From contig CAZIWW010000024.1 of NCBI GenBank assembly GCA_964543275.1, positions 1 to 12,790 of the forward strand: 12,790 nucleotides of DNA, given 5' to 3'. Below are positions 5,787 to 12,790 of this stretch, piece by piece. Under the pieces are notes generated by a model. That model ran no database searches. It was not told where the DNA came from and saw only the letters and a program-made list of their open reading frames with translations. The position numbers were made by a program, and so were the translations under genes. How positions within the stretch are numbered: position 1 is the stretch's first letter; every line of letters starts with the position of its first letter. The stretch is from CAZIWW01 sp964543275 (lineage in GTDB: Bacteria > Patescibacteriota > Minisyncoccia > Moranbacterales > UBA11712).

Positions 5787-8477
5787 ATGGCTTGGCACGC
5801 CCTTTCTCAAAAAGAAATAATAAAAAAACTAAAAACAAATCCCAAAGAAGGGCTTAGCGAGAGCGAAGCCAGAAAAAGGATCAGGAAATTCGGGCCAAAC
5901 AAACTTCCAGAGAAAAAGCTTCTCGCTAAAACAAAGATACTTTTGGAACAATTTAAAAGCCCTTTGATTTATATTCTGCTCATTGCCGGAATCGTCACTT
6001 TATTCCTAAAAGATTTTGCCGATTCCATAATTATTTTCATAGCCGTCGGCTTGAATGCCGCGGTGGGATTTATTCAGGAAAACAAAGCCTCGCAGGTGCT
6101 GACTTTTCTTAAAAAGGCAGTCAAGGTAAAAGCGATCGCAATAAGAGAAGGAAAGCAAAAGGAGATTCCGCAAGAAGAGCTGGTCCCCGGGGACGTTTTT
6201 CTGTTGCGCTCCGGAGGAAAAGTTCCAGCCGACGGAAGAATAATGGAAGCTTACAATCTTAAAGTCAACGAGTCGGCTCTGACCGGCGAATGGTTGGCTT
6301 CAGAGAAAAAAGTCGGCGCTTTAAACAAAGGAACGCCATTAGCTGATAGACATAATATGATTTATGCCGGAACGGCAATCGAGGACGGTCAGGGGAAAGC
6401 TGTCGTTACTGAAACTGGCGTTAAAACAGAGATCGGAAAGATTGTCCAAGAACTCCAGGAAATCAGAGAAGAAAAAACTCCATACCAAAAAAAGCTGGCC
6501 AACTTTTCCAAGATCATCGGAGCAGTCATAATCTCAATTTCCCTGCTTATATTCCTCTGGGGATTATTTGCTGGCAAGGGATTCATAGAAATCTTTACCG
6601 TCTCGGTAGCCATGGCCGTAGCCGCTATCCCCGAAGGGCTGCCAATGGCAATGACGGTCATTCTGGCGCTAGGAATGCAGAGAATTCTTAAGAAAAAAGG
6701 ATTGGTGAGAAAACTGGCTTCGGCTGAAACTCTAGGCAGCACCAGCGTTATCATCACGGACAAAACCGGGACGCTAACCGAAGCCAAGATGACCGTCTCC
6801 GGAATTTTCACCGGAACTAGTGAGCTTTTCGGAAAAAACTATGAAGATTTAAAAAATGTAGACGGCGATGACCAATCTTCTCACATCACAGCTCTAAAAA
6901 TTGCTACCTTATGCAACGACGCCTTTATTGAAAATTTTGATAAGCCTATGGAGAAATGGGTCGTGCGAGGAAAGCCAACCGAGCAAGCTCTCCTTTTGGC
7001 TGGAGTTTACGCCGGTCTTTCCAAGAGAGAGCTGGAGGAAAAAGAGCCTAGAGTCGACCGACTGCCATTTGACCCGGTGCACAAATATTCAGCCACTCTG
7101 CACAAAACCGGCGGCTTGGAAAACACAGCCTATATAATGGGAGCGCCGGAGGTAATCTTAAAGAATTCGCGGTCTTTAAAAACTGACGGGACCCAAGAAC
7201 CCCTCTCGCGCGACAAGCTGGAGGAACTGCGAAAGAAAAACGAGGCGCTGACTTCGCAGGGATTGAGGGTAATAGCCGTGGCTTACAAAAAAACGCGCGA
7301 AGACAAATTAAAAAATCACTTCATTAAAGATTTGGTATTCGTTGGACTTATTTCTATGCACGACCCGCTAAGAAAGGAGGCTAGATCGGCCATTCAAACC
7401 TGCCGAGAAGCCGGTATAAAACCAATTATCGCCACCGGAGATCATAAACTAACCACTAAAGCTTTGGCTTCAAAGCTGGGCTTTAACATAAAAGATAAAA
7501 ATATTCTGGATGGAAAAGATTTGGAGAAAATGTCGGATAATGAGCTAGGCCAACGTCTTGACGACATTGAAATTTACGCCCGAGTCGAACCAACTCAAAA
7601 GTTAAGAATTGTTAAAGCTTGGCAGGCAAGAGGAGAAGTGGTGGCTATGACCGGAGACGGAGTCAACGACGCCCCGGCCTTAAAACAAGCCGATGTAGGA
7701 GTAGCCCTGGGCTCCGGAACCGACGTAGCCAGAGAAGTTTCCGATCTAGTTCTATTAGGCGACAGTTTTTCGGTCATCAAAACCGCCATCGAAGAAGGGA
7801 GAAGCATTCTGGACAATATCAGAAAAGTAATTACTTATCTTTTCTCCGACGCTTTTAGTGAAATTGTCCTTGTCGGCACGAGTATTATTCTTGGATTTCC
7901 CCTTCCAATAACAGCCGCTCAAATTTTGTGGGTAAATTTAGTCGAGGATGGTTTTCTAAACATTGCCTTAGCCTTTGAGCCAAAAGAAAAAGATCTTATG
8001 AAGCAGAAACCGGCCAGCCACGGAACGCCTCTCCTGAACTCGGAAATGAAATTTATTATTTTCATTATTGGCCTAGCGACCAATCTAATTCTCTTGACGG
8101 TCTTCTTTTGTCTTTTTAGACAAAACTACAACCTGGATTACATTAGAACTATGATCTTCGTTTTGTTGGGGTTCGATTCCATCTCCTATGTGTTCTCCTG
8201 CAAGAGCCTAAGGAAAAATATCTGGCACATTAATATATTTTCCAACAAATTCTTGGTCTACACCTGGCTACTGGGGCTGACTGCTTTGGTCGCCGCTGTT
8301 TACCTGCCGCCCCTAAACTTTCTGCTAAAAACAGTTCCACTTTCGCTCTCCGACTGGTGGATTATCATAGGACTGGGAATTGTAAATTTGACTTTGATTG
8401 AAAGCTCCAAGTGGTATTACATACATAAGAAAAATAAAAATAGCAGGGGTAGTTCGCGAATTGCCCATCGGGTCTAA
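5787..8477 (+). CDS. P2-type cation-transporting ATPase (Ca2+-ATPase-like)
   Basis: The 896-residue product pumps a cation across the cytoplasmic membrane using ATP. Domains in order: cation-ATPase N-terminal domain (1-70); M1-M2; actuator domain with TGEW (166-169; usually TGES, catalytic E168 kept); M3-M4 with PEGLP (282-286); phosphorylation motif DKTGTLT with D325; nucleotide domain with GKPTEQALL; DPLR; ATGD; hinge TGDGVNDAP (622-630); M5-M10. Ion-site positions compared with SERCA: M4 Glu kept (PEGLP), M5 Glu kept (E692), M6 N717 and D721 kept with Glu720 replacing Thr, M8 Asp797 in place of Glu. This suggests Ca2+ or a related cation. ATG 5787 starts a normal N-terminus; an in-frame TTG lies at 5778. 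There is no Shine-Dalgarno. The last residues are encoded by an inverted repeat. The exchanger gene follows by 66 bases, suggesting cotranscription. Confidence 0.92.
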   Translation: MAWHALSQKEIIKKLKTNPKEGLSESEARKRIRKFGPNKLPEKKLLAKTKILLEQFKSPLIYILLIAGIVTLFLKDFADSIIIFIAVGLNAAVGFIQENKASQVLTFLKKAVKVKAIAIREGKQKEIPQEELVPGDVFLLRSGGKVPADGRIMEAYNLKVNESALTGEWLASEKKVGALNKGTPLADRHNMIYAGTAIEDGQGKAVVTETGVKTEIGKIVQELQEIREEKTPYQKKLANFSKIIGAVIISISLLIFLWGLFAGKGFIEIFTVSVAMAVAAIPEGLPMAMTVILALGMQRILKKKGLVRKLASAETLGSTSVIITDKTGTLTEAKMTVSGIFTGTSELFGKNYEDLKNVDGDDQSSHITALKIATLCNDAFIENFDKPMEKWVVRGKPTEQALLLAGVYAGLSKRELEEKEPRVDRLPFDPVHKYSATLHKTGGLENTAYIMGAPEVILKNSRSLKTDGTQEPLSRDKLEELRKKNEALTSQGLRVIAVAYKKTREDKLKNHFIKDLVFVGLISMHDPLRKEARSAIQTCREAGIKPIIATGDHKLTTKALASKLGFNIKDKNILDGKDLEKMSDNELGQRLDDIEIYARVEPTQKLRIVKAWQARGEVVAMTGDGVNDAPALKQADVGVALGSGTDVAREVSDLVLLGDSFSVIKTAIEEGRSILDNIRKVITYLFSDAFSEIVLVGTSIILGFPLPITAAQILWVNLVEDGFLNIALAFEPKEKDLMKQKPASHGTPLLNSEMKFIIFIIGLATNLILLTVFFCLFRQNYNLDYIRTMIFVLLGFDSISYVFSCKSLRKNIWHINIFSNKFLVYTWLLGLTALVAAVYLPPLNFLLKTVPLSLSDWWIIIGLGIVNLTLIESSKWYYIHKKNKNSRGSSRIAHRV

Positions 8478-8518
8478 CCGCCCTAACTTTTTTCTTCGCA
8501 CAACTCGCGAATTATCCC
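8446..8518. repeat. Long inverted repeat with TTCGCGAA-type cores (REP/BIME-like)
   Basis: The arm at 8447-8463 pairs with the arm at 8518-8501 over 17 positions, with one bulge, one mismatch and one wobble. Each arm contains TCGCGAATT (8454-8462 and 8505-8513), and the first core TTCGCGAA is itself a palindrome. The left arm encodes the last residues of the ATPase and the right arm is between the genes. The loop holds a T6 run. Such a hairpin could stabilise or attenuate the mRNA between the ATPase and exchanger genes. RAYT transposases are known to go with REP palindromes, and a RAYT relic lies 1 kb away, so a REP origin is inferred. Confidence 0.55.
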
Positions 8519-8543
8519 TATTAAGCTAAATAAATCAACATTT

Positions 8544-9518
8544 ATGTTTTTGCTTCATATTCTATTATTTCTAGGCTGTTGCGTCGTTCTATACTTCGCC
8601 GGCGGCTGGATAGTTGACGGTTTAATAAGGATATCCAGATTTCTGGGCTGGCAGGAATTCGTGGTAGCTTTTATTGTAATGGCTTTCGCGGCTTCGCTGT
8701 CCAACTTATTCGTGGGTATTTCATCCGCCCTGCATGGAATTCCAGAACTTTCTTTCGGCGAAATAATCAGCGGCAATGTGCTGGATTTGACCCTAGCCGT
8801 GGCTCTGGCAATTTTATTCACCAAGGGAAATAAAAAAAGCATCCCTTCGGACGGCAAGACGACTCAACATACTTCTATCTTCACACTAATAGCCGCGCTT
8901 TTACTGGCGGTTCTGGTTCTGGACGGCAATCTGTCGAGAATAGACGGCGCGTCGCTGATCGTCTTCTTTGTCTTTTATATAATTTGGTTGTTTTCTAAAA
9001 GAGAAAGATTCACTAAGGTATTCGAGGAAAAATTAGCTCGGCCTCCGACCCTAAAAAGATTTAGGGATTTTATGAAAGATTCGGGTAAAGTGGCTTTGGG
9101 AGTAATCCTTTTACTTCTAGCCGCGGAAGGAATTGTAAGATCAGCTACCTTTTTCGCCGAAGCTTTCTATCTGCCGCTTTTTCTAGTTGGAATTTTAACC
9201 ATTGGACTCGGAAATTCTCTGCCGGAGACTTATTTTGCCATCGTTTCGGCCAAGCGAGGAGAAACCCGAATGATCTTGGGGGATCTTATGGGATCGGTCA
9301 TCGTGCCCACCACCTTGATTCTAGGCCTAGTGGCGCTAATTCATCCCATCAGCATTTCCAATTTTTCTCCTTTCTTTATCGCCAGAGTTTTTCTAGTAAT
9401 TGCTATCTTATTCTTCTTTTTTTTCACCCGAACCGACAAAAAAATCACCCGCCGCGAAGCAGTGATTCTTCTAGGGATTTATTTGCTTTTTATGATATTT
9501 GAAATTTGGCAGGTGTAA
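8544..9518 (+). CDS. CaCA-family sodium/calcium (cation) exchanger
   Basis: The 324-residue membrane protein has about ten hydrophobic segments in two halves split by a charged loop (150-180), the usual size for prokaryotic exchangers of the YrbG/NCX type. Alpha-1 repeat: VAFIVMAFAASLSNLFVG (41-58) and GEIISGNVLD (72-81). Alpha-2 repeat: GLGNSLPETYFAIVSA (221-236) and GDLMGSVIVP (246-255). The signature GTSLPE is kept only in alpha-2, as GNSLPE with E228. In alpha-1 the Glu is Asn54, and D81 replaces the usual Asn; in alpha-2 the last site is Pro255. The ion site is therefore altered and ion choice is uncertain. ATG 8544 has no Shine-Dalgarno; a TAAATA box at 8527-8532 could give a short-leader transcript. 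The gene probably works with the preceding ATPase in cation export. Its last 48 bases overlap the convergent transposase relic. Confidence 0.88.
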   Translation: MFLLHILLFLGCCVVLYFAGGWIVDGLIRISRFLGWQEFVVAFIVMAFAASLSNLFVGISSALHGIPELSFGEIISGNVLDLTLAVALAILFTKGNKKSIPSDGKTTQHTSIFTLIAALLLAVLVLDGNLSRIDGASLIVFFVFYIIWLFSKRERFTKVFEEKLARPPTLKRFRDFMKDSGKVALGVILLLLAAEGIVRSATFFAEAFYLPLFLVGILTIGLGNSLPETYFAIVSAKRGETRMILGDLMGSVIVPTTLILGLVALIHPISISNFSPFFIARVFLVIAILFFFFFTRTDKKITRREAVILLGIYLLFMIFEIWQV

Positions 9519-9980
9519 TACACAAATTCTTTCAATAAAAATATTCTCAATCTTATTTCTATCCTCTTCCCAAAATTTAGGATTTCGTTGGACGCGCTGA
9601 CGAAGCCTATTCAAAGATTCTTGGTTACGGATGATATAGTCGCAGAAGGATCGTTGCCATGAGAAGTCGTTACAGCCGCGCCTTCTAATCTCCAATGTCG
9701 CCTTAGCTTTGAAACGTCTTATAATCTTCCCCGGACTTACTCCTCTAAATAACATCGGCATAACAATATATTTATCTACAAATATATCGTCAAAATAACC
9801 GTCCATTTCTCGCAAATTTTTCAGAACAATCTCGCCAACCTCGTTCAATCTCATTTCCCCGTCCACTATTTCGCCAAAAAATTCTTCTCTATCCTTCGTA
9901 CAAACCGTGATAAAATAATAACCATCTTGGGAGTAATTATAATCTTTCATCCGATTCGGTTTTCGGCGCTTGATTTTCAT
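9471..9980 (-). pseudogene. Decayed RAYT/Y1 (TnpA_REP) transposase
   Basis: The 169-residue reading frame has the family start (NYSQDGYYFITVCTKDREE, then FFGEIVDGEM), a middle block (KIIRRFKAKATLEI) and the end block (WQRSFCDYIIRN, RLRQRVQRNPKFW). These enzymes cut single-stranded DNA with an HUH motif and one tyrosine. Here VMP is followed directly by MLFRG and GVSPGKIIRRF, where family members read VMPNHxHG and some tens of further residues. An in-frame deletion has therefore removed the HUH motif. The tyrosine of the usual RxYxDHxIR is Phe112 (SFCDYIIR). After ENIF the frame runs on for 22 residues, antisense to the end of the exchanger gene, whereas the copy near 5613 stops. ATG 9980 uses GGAGG (9990-9986) encoded by the last secA codons, 2 bases beyond the secA stop. 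It may still be translated but should be inactive. Confidence 0.85.
9534..9607 (-). repeat. Second copy of the transposase 3'-end repeat
   Basis: This stretch, AATAAAAATATTCTC through GACGAAGCC, matches 5615-5689 at about 85% by hand alignment, including an identical core from TATCCTCTTCCCAAAA through TTTAGGATTTCG. It encodes the C-terminal RLRQ...ENIF part of the transposase relic. The similarity ends at the ENIF codons on one side and at RLRQ on the other. Confidence 0.8.
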
Positions 9981-9982
9981 AC

Positions 9983-12616
9983 TTACCTCCCGCAACACTT
10001 TTTATATTTCTTCCCCGACCCGCACGGGCAAGGATCATTGCGGCCGACTTCCCGTTTGTTAATAATTGGCTGTTGGGACGAGCCTTTTGATTCCCGCTCG
10101 CTTTTCACCGCGCCGAATTGAGCCGGTTGTCCTTTGGAGCCTTGATACTTGGCGTTTTCCAAAATACTTTTTTGCGGAGCCGACTCTTCACGAACCACAC
10201 CGACCTTGAAAATTGTATTCACTACCGCCGCGCGGATGCTGCCAAGTAGATTCTGAAAAAGCAGATAGCCCTCTTTTTTGTACTCCACCAGCGGATCTCT
10301 TTGCCCGTAACCGCGCAGTCCAATGCCCTCGCGCATATAATCCATATCGCTCAAGTGGTTCATCCAGAAAGTGTCAATGGCGCGAAGATAAACGGCTTTT
10401 TCAATTTGGCGCATAATTTCGGGAGTAATCTCTTGCTCCTTTTTGTTATAAGCTTCTTTAGCCAAACCTTTCAAATACTCAATCATTTTGCCAATTCTTT
10501 GGGGATCGCTGACCTCATCTTTTGATCTTTTAATATCCAACAACTTTTTGTGAACGCCTTCTTTAAGAGGAAAAATAGCGTTTACGTTCTCTGCAATTTC
10601 CTCGGTGTTCCAATCTTCGACGACTCCGGTTGTATGCACTCCGACAATTTGCTCGATATCCTCTTCAATTATGTTCAAAATCATATCTTTAATGGATTCC
10701 AGCGACAAAATTTCTTTCCGCTTCTTGTAAATCACCTCTCTCTGTTTGTTCATTACATCGTCGTACTCCAGCACATGCTTTCTAACATCAAAGTTAAATC
10801 CTTCAATTTTGGACTGGGCGCTTTCTATAGACTTGGAAATCATTTTGTTTTCAATCGGCTGATCTTCCGGGAGTCCCATCCGGTCCATAATATTTTTCAT
10901 CTTATCTCCCCCGAAACGCCGCATCAATTCGTCTTCCAGCGAAACATAAAATTGGGACGAACCCGGATCGCCTTGCCGCCCGGAACGACCGCGAAGCTGA
11001 TTGTCAATCCGTCGAGCCTCGTGACGCTCGGTGCCGATGATATGCAAGCCTCCCAAAGCCGTAACGCCTTCGCCAAGTTTAATATCAGTCCCACGCCCCG
11101 CCATATTAGTCGCAATAGTTACTGATCCTCTTTGTCCCGCCTTAGCAATAATTGCCGCTTCCCGCTCGTGGTTCTTAGCATTAAGAACTTCATGGGATAC
11201 CCCATCCCGGCTAAGCATTTCGGATAAAACTTCCGATTTTTCAATGGCGATTGTTCCAACCAGAATTGGCTGTCCTTTCTTGTTTCTCCGCTTTATTTCT
11301 TCAATCACCGCCTTAAATTTCCCCGACTCCGTTTTATAAACTACATCGGGCAAATCCTTCCGAATCATCGGTTTGTTAGTTGGGATTTCCACCACTTCCA
11401 AGTTGTAGACTTTACTGAACTCCTCGGCGCTAGTTACGGCCGTTCCGGTCATCCCAGCCAACTTTTCATACATCCGGAAATAATTTTGGAACGTAATGGT
11501 CGCCAATGTTCGGCTCTCCCTCTGCACCTGCACATTTTCTTTAGCTTCAATAGCCTGATGCAGTCCTTCGGAATAGCGCCGGCCCGGCATCAGACGTCCG
11601 GTAAAATCATCAACAATAATAACTTCGCCGTCGCGAACTACATAATCACGATCGCGCTTAAAAAGGATATGCGCCTTAAGCGCCTGCTCCAAGTTATGAA
11701 CGTAAGAAATTTTTCCAACCTCGTAGATGTTGCCTATGCCCAAAATTTTCTCTACTTTGGATATTCCGTCGTCCGTCAAGGCTACCGCCTTCATCTTTTC
11801 ATCAACGTTATAATCTTCATTCTCCTTAAGTCTGGGAACAATGGAGGCGAATTGTTTATAAAGCTGAGTTGATTCGGTGTCCGGCGCGCTGATTATAAGC
11901 GGAGTGCGCGCCTCGTCTATTAAAATGCTGTCCACCTCGTCCACGATGGCAAAATTTAATTCACGCTGAACGCACTGGTTTAAATTCTGCACCATATTGT
12001 CCCGCAGATAGTCAAAGCCGAATTCATTGTTGGTGCCATAAGTGATATCAGCTAGATAAGCCTCGCGCCGCGGGACCGGCTTCAAATTTTCCATTTCCAC
12101 GCTGACTTCATCGCTGTCAACCACCTTGGGCTCGTAAATAAAAGCCTGATCGTGTTGGATACAGCCAACACTCAAACCCAGAAAATGATAAATCGGTCCC
12201 ATCCAATTAGTATCTCTTTTAGCCAAATAGTCATTAACGGTTATTAGATGCACTCCCTTTCCTCGTAAAGCGTTAAGATAAATAGCTAGAGTAGAAGTAT
12301 GAGTTTTTCCTTCACCTGTTTTCATCTCGGCAATTTTTCCCTGATGAAGTACAATCCCGCCCATTAGCTGGACATCAAAAAGCCGCAGCCCCTGCGTTCT
12401 TTTAATAGCTTCTCGAACTACAGCAAAAGCTTCTGGTAAAATATCATCCAGGCTCTTTCCCTCTCCAAGCTGCTTCTTAAATCCAACTGTTTTAGCTTTA
12501 AGCTGTTCATCCGAAAGCTTTTCCATTCCCGACTCTAGTTGGTTTATCTCTTCCACAATTGGCTTTATTTTTTTTAACTGGCGCTCCGGCCCGCCAAAGA
12601 GTTTTTCTAAAATCAC
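9983..12616 (-). CDS. secA: Preprotein translocase ATPase SecA
   Basis: The 877-residue product is complete SecA, the motor that drives unfolded preproteins through SecYEG at the cytoplasmic membrane; it would export the secreted and lipoprotein products encoded at the left of the window. Visible parts: N-terminal helix (ILEKLFGGPERQLKKI); Walker A MKTGEGKT (98-105); DEVD (226-229); the preprotein cross-linking region (about 230-370); second ATPase domain with TNMAGRGTDI (503-512) and RIDNQLRGRSGRQGDPG (536-552); scaffold and wing domains with WMNHLSDMDYMREGIGLRGY (751-770); and C-terminal zinc motif CPCGSGKKYKKCC with C863, C865, C874 and C875. A segment at about 158-186 is longer than in E. 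coli. The start is GTG 12616, the only codon giving the family N-terminus; no Shine-Dalgarno precedes it. A transposase relic follows 2 bases after the stop. Confidence 0.97.
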   Translation of the reverse strand: MILEKLFGGPERQLKKIKPIVEEINQLESGMEKLSDEQLKAKTVGFKKQLGEGKSLDDILPEAFAVVREAIKRTQGLRLFDVQLMGGIVLHQGKIAEMKTGEGKTHTSTLAIYLNALRGKGVHLITVNDYLAKRDTNWMGPIYHFLGLSVGCIQHDQAFIYEPKVVDSDEVSVEMENLKPVPRREAYLADITYGTNNEFGFDYLRDNMVQNLNQCVQRELNFAIVDEVDSILIDEARTPLIISAPDTESTQLYKQFASIVPRLKENEDYNVDEKMKAVALTDDGISKVEKILGIGNIYEVGKISYVHNLEQALKAHILFKRDRDYVVRDGEVIIVDDFTGRLMPGRRYSEGLHQAIEAKENVQVQRESRTLATITFQNYFRMYEKLAGMTGTAVTSAEEFSKVYNLEVVEIPTNKPMIRKDLPDVVYKTESGKFKAVIEEIKRRNKKGQPILVGTIAIEKSEVLSEMLSRDGVSHEVLNAKNHEREAAIIAKAGQRGSVTIATNMAGRGTDIKLGEGVTALGGLHIIGTERHEARRIDNQLRGRSGRQGDPGSSQFYVSLEDELMRRFGGDKMKNIMDRMGLPEDQPIENKMISKSIESAQSKIEGFNFDVRKHVLEYDDVMNKQREVIYKKRKEILSLESIKDMILNIIEEDIEQIVGVHTTGVVEDWNTEEIAENVNAIFPLKEGVHKKLLDIKRSKDEVSDPQRIGKMIEYLKGLAKEAYNKKEQEITPEIMRQIEKAVYLRAIDTFWMNHLSDMDYMREGIGLRGYGQRDPLVEYKKEGYLLFQNLLGSIRAAVVNTIFKVGVVREESAPQKSILENAKYQGSKGQPAQFGAVKSERESKGSSQQPIINKREVGRNDPCPCGSGKKYKKCCGR

Positions 12617-12628
12617 AAGTTAATTAAA

Positions 12629-12673
12629 ATTATCAAGCCTTTTAATCTTAGAACATTTAAAGAATTTAGTAAA
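12629..12673 (-). promoter_or_regulatory. secA promoter candidates
   Basis: TTTACT (12673-12668), 17 bases, TAAGAT (12650-12645) gives a leader of about 22 bases. GATAAT (12634-12629), 12 bases before the GTG start, would give a near-leaderless mRNA; its -35 is poor. The rest of the 174-base region up to the window edge holds a short GC-rich block (12677-12712) and the edge hairpin. Confidence 0.4.
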
Positions 12674-12767
12674 TCCCGTGCATAAGCCCCGCCCCCGATC
12701 GCGCTCTTGAGGCAAATTAAAGTTATTTTCTCGCGATAATAGCGTAAACCGCGGAGGCGAGTAATAT

Positions 12768-12790
12768 GTCCCAGAGCCGAGCTCTGGGAT
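12768..12790. other. 9-bp hairpin at the window edge
   Basis: TCCCAGAGC (12769-12777) and GCTCTGGGA (12781-12789) form a perfect stem with loop CGA; a G-T pair can extend it. It may be a terminator whose T-run is cut off by the window end, or a structure at the start of a plus-strand gene. Confidence 0.6.

Noticed and set aside
8464..8493. Intrinsic terminator between the ATPase and exchanger genes (T6 run at 8488-8493)
   Set aside because: No stable stem directly precedes the T-run (only GGG/CCC), and the run lies in the loop of the larger inverted repeat.
10550..11125. 191-codon plus-strand frame antisense to secA
   Set aside because: SecA is intact and conserved over this whole stretch; the antisense product has no recognisable motif and no ribosome binding site.

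Overview
This window looks like the chromosome of an uncultured bacterium, most likely of the Candidate Phyla Radiation (Patescibacteria, Parcubacteria-like). The reasons are the SecA type, with an extended segment around residues 158-186 before the ITYGTNNEFGFDYLRDNM block, the RAYT-family transposase, the P-type ATPase plus exchanger pair, and the many genes without a Shine-Dalgarno sequence. This placement is inferred from family resemblance, not from a marker tree. The genetic code is standard: the PurD-like gene ends in TGA, which argues against the lineages that read TGA as glycine.

Left part (1-3864). Two minus-strand genes and one plus-strand gene lie here, all with strong GGAGG ribosome binding sites. 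They are a secreted protein of unknown function (116-835), a divergent full-length PurD-like ATP-grasp ligase (1140-2654), and a TraT-family lipoprotein (2912-3769). The 304-base gap between the first two is full of small inverted repeats and contains one perfect DnaA box. The PurD-like and TraT-like genes are divergent and share a promoter region.

Middle (3865-9518). PolX (minus) is divergent from a P2-type cation ATPase (plus), which is followed 66 bases later by a CaCA-family cation exchanger (plus). The ATPase and exchanger probably form a cation-homeostasis unit. The PolX/ATPase intergenic region carries divergent promoters, an 18-base palindrome over the ATPase -10 box, and a 75-base fossil of a transposase 3' end. 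A long inverted repeat with TTCGCGAA-type cores sits between the ATPase and exchanger genes.

Right part (9471-12790). SecA (minus) is followed two bases later by a decayed RAYT/Y1 transposase gene. That gene has lost its HUH motif and catalytic tyrosine and runs into the 3' end of the exchanger gene. Its 3' end matches the fossil near PolX. The window ends in a 9-bp hairpin just beyond a possible new plus-strand start.

I see no tRNA, rRNA, CRISPR array or intact mobile element. Apart from the transposase traces the genes are individually recognisable. The less ordinary content is the TraT-like lipoprotein, the secreted orphan, the altered ion-site residues in the two transporters, and the RAYT fossils with REP-like repeats.
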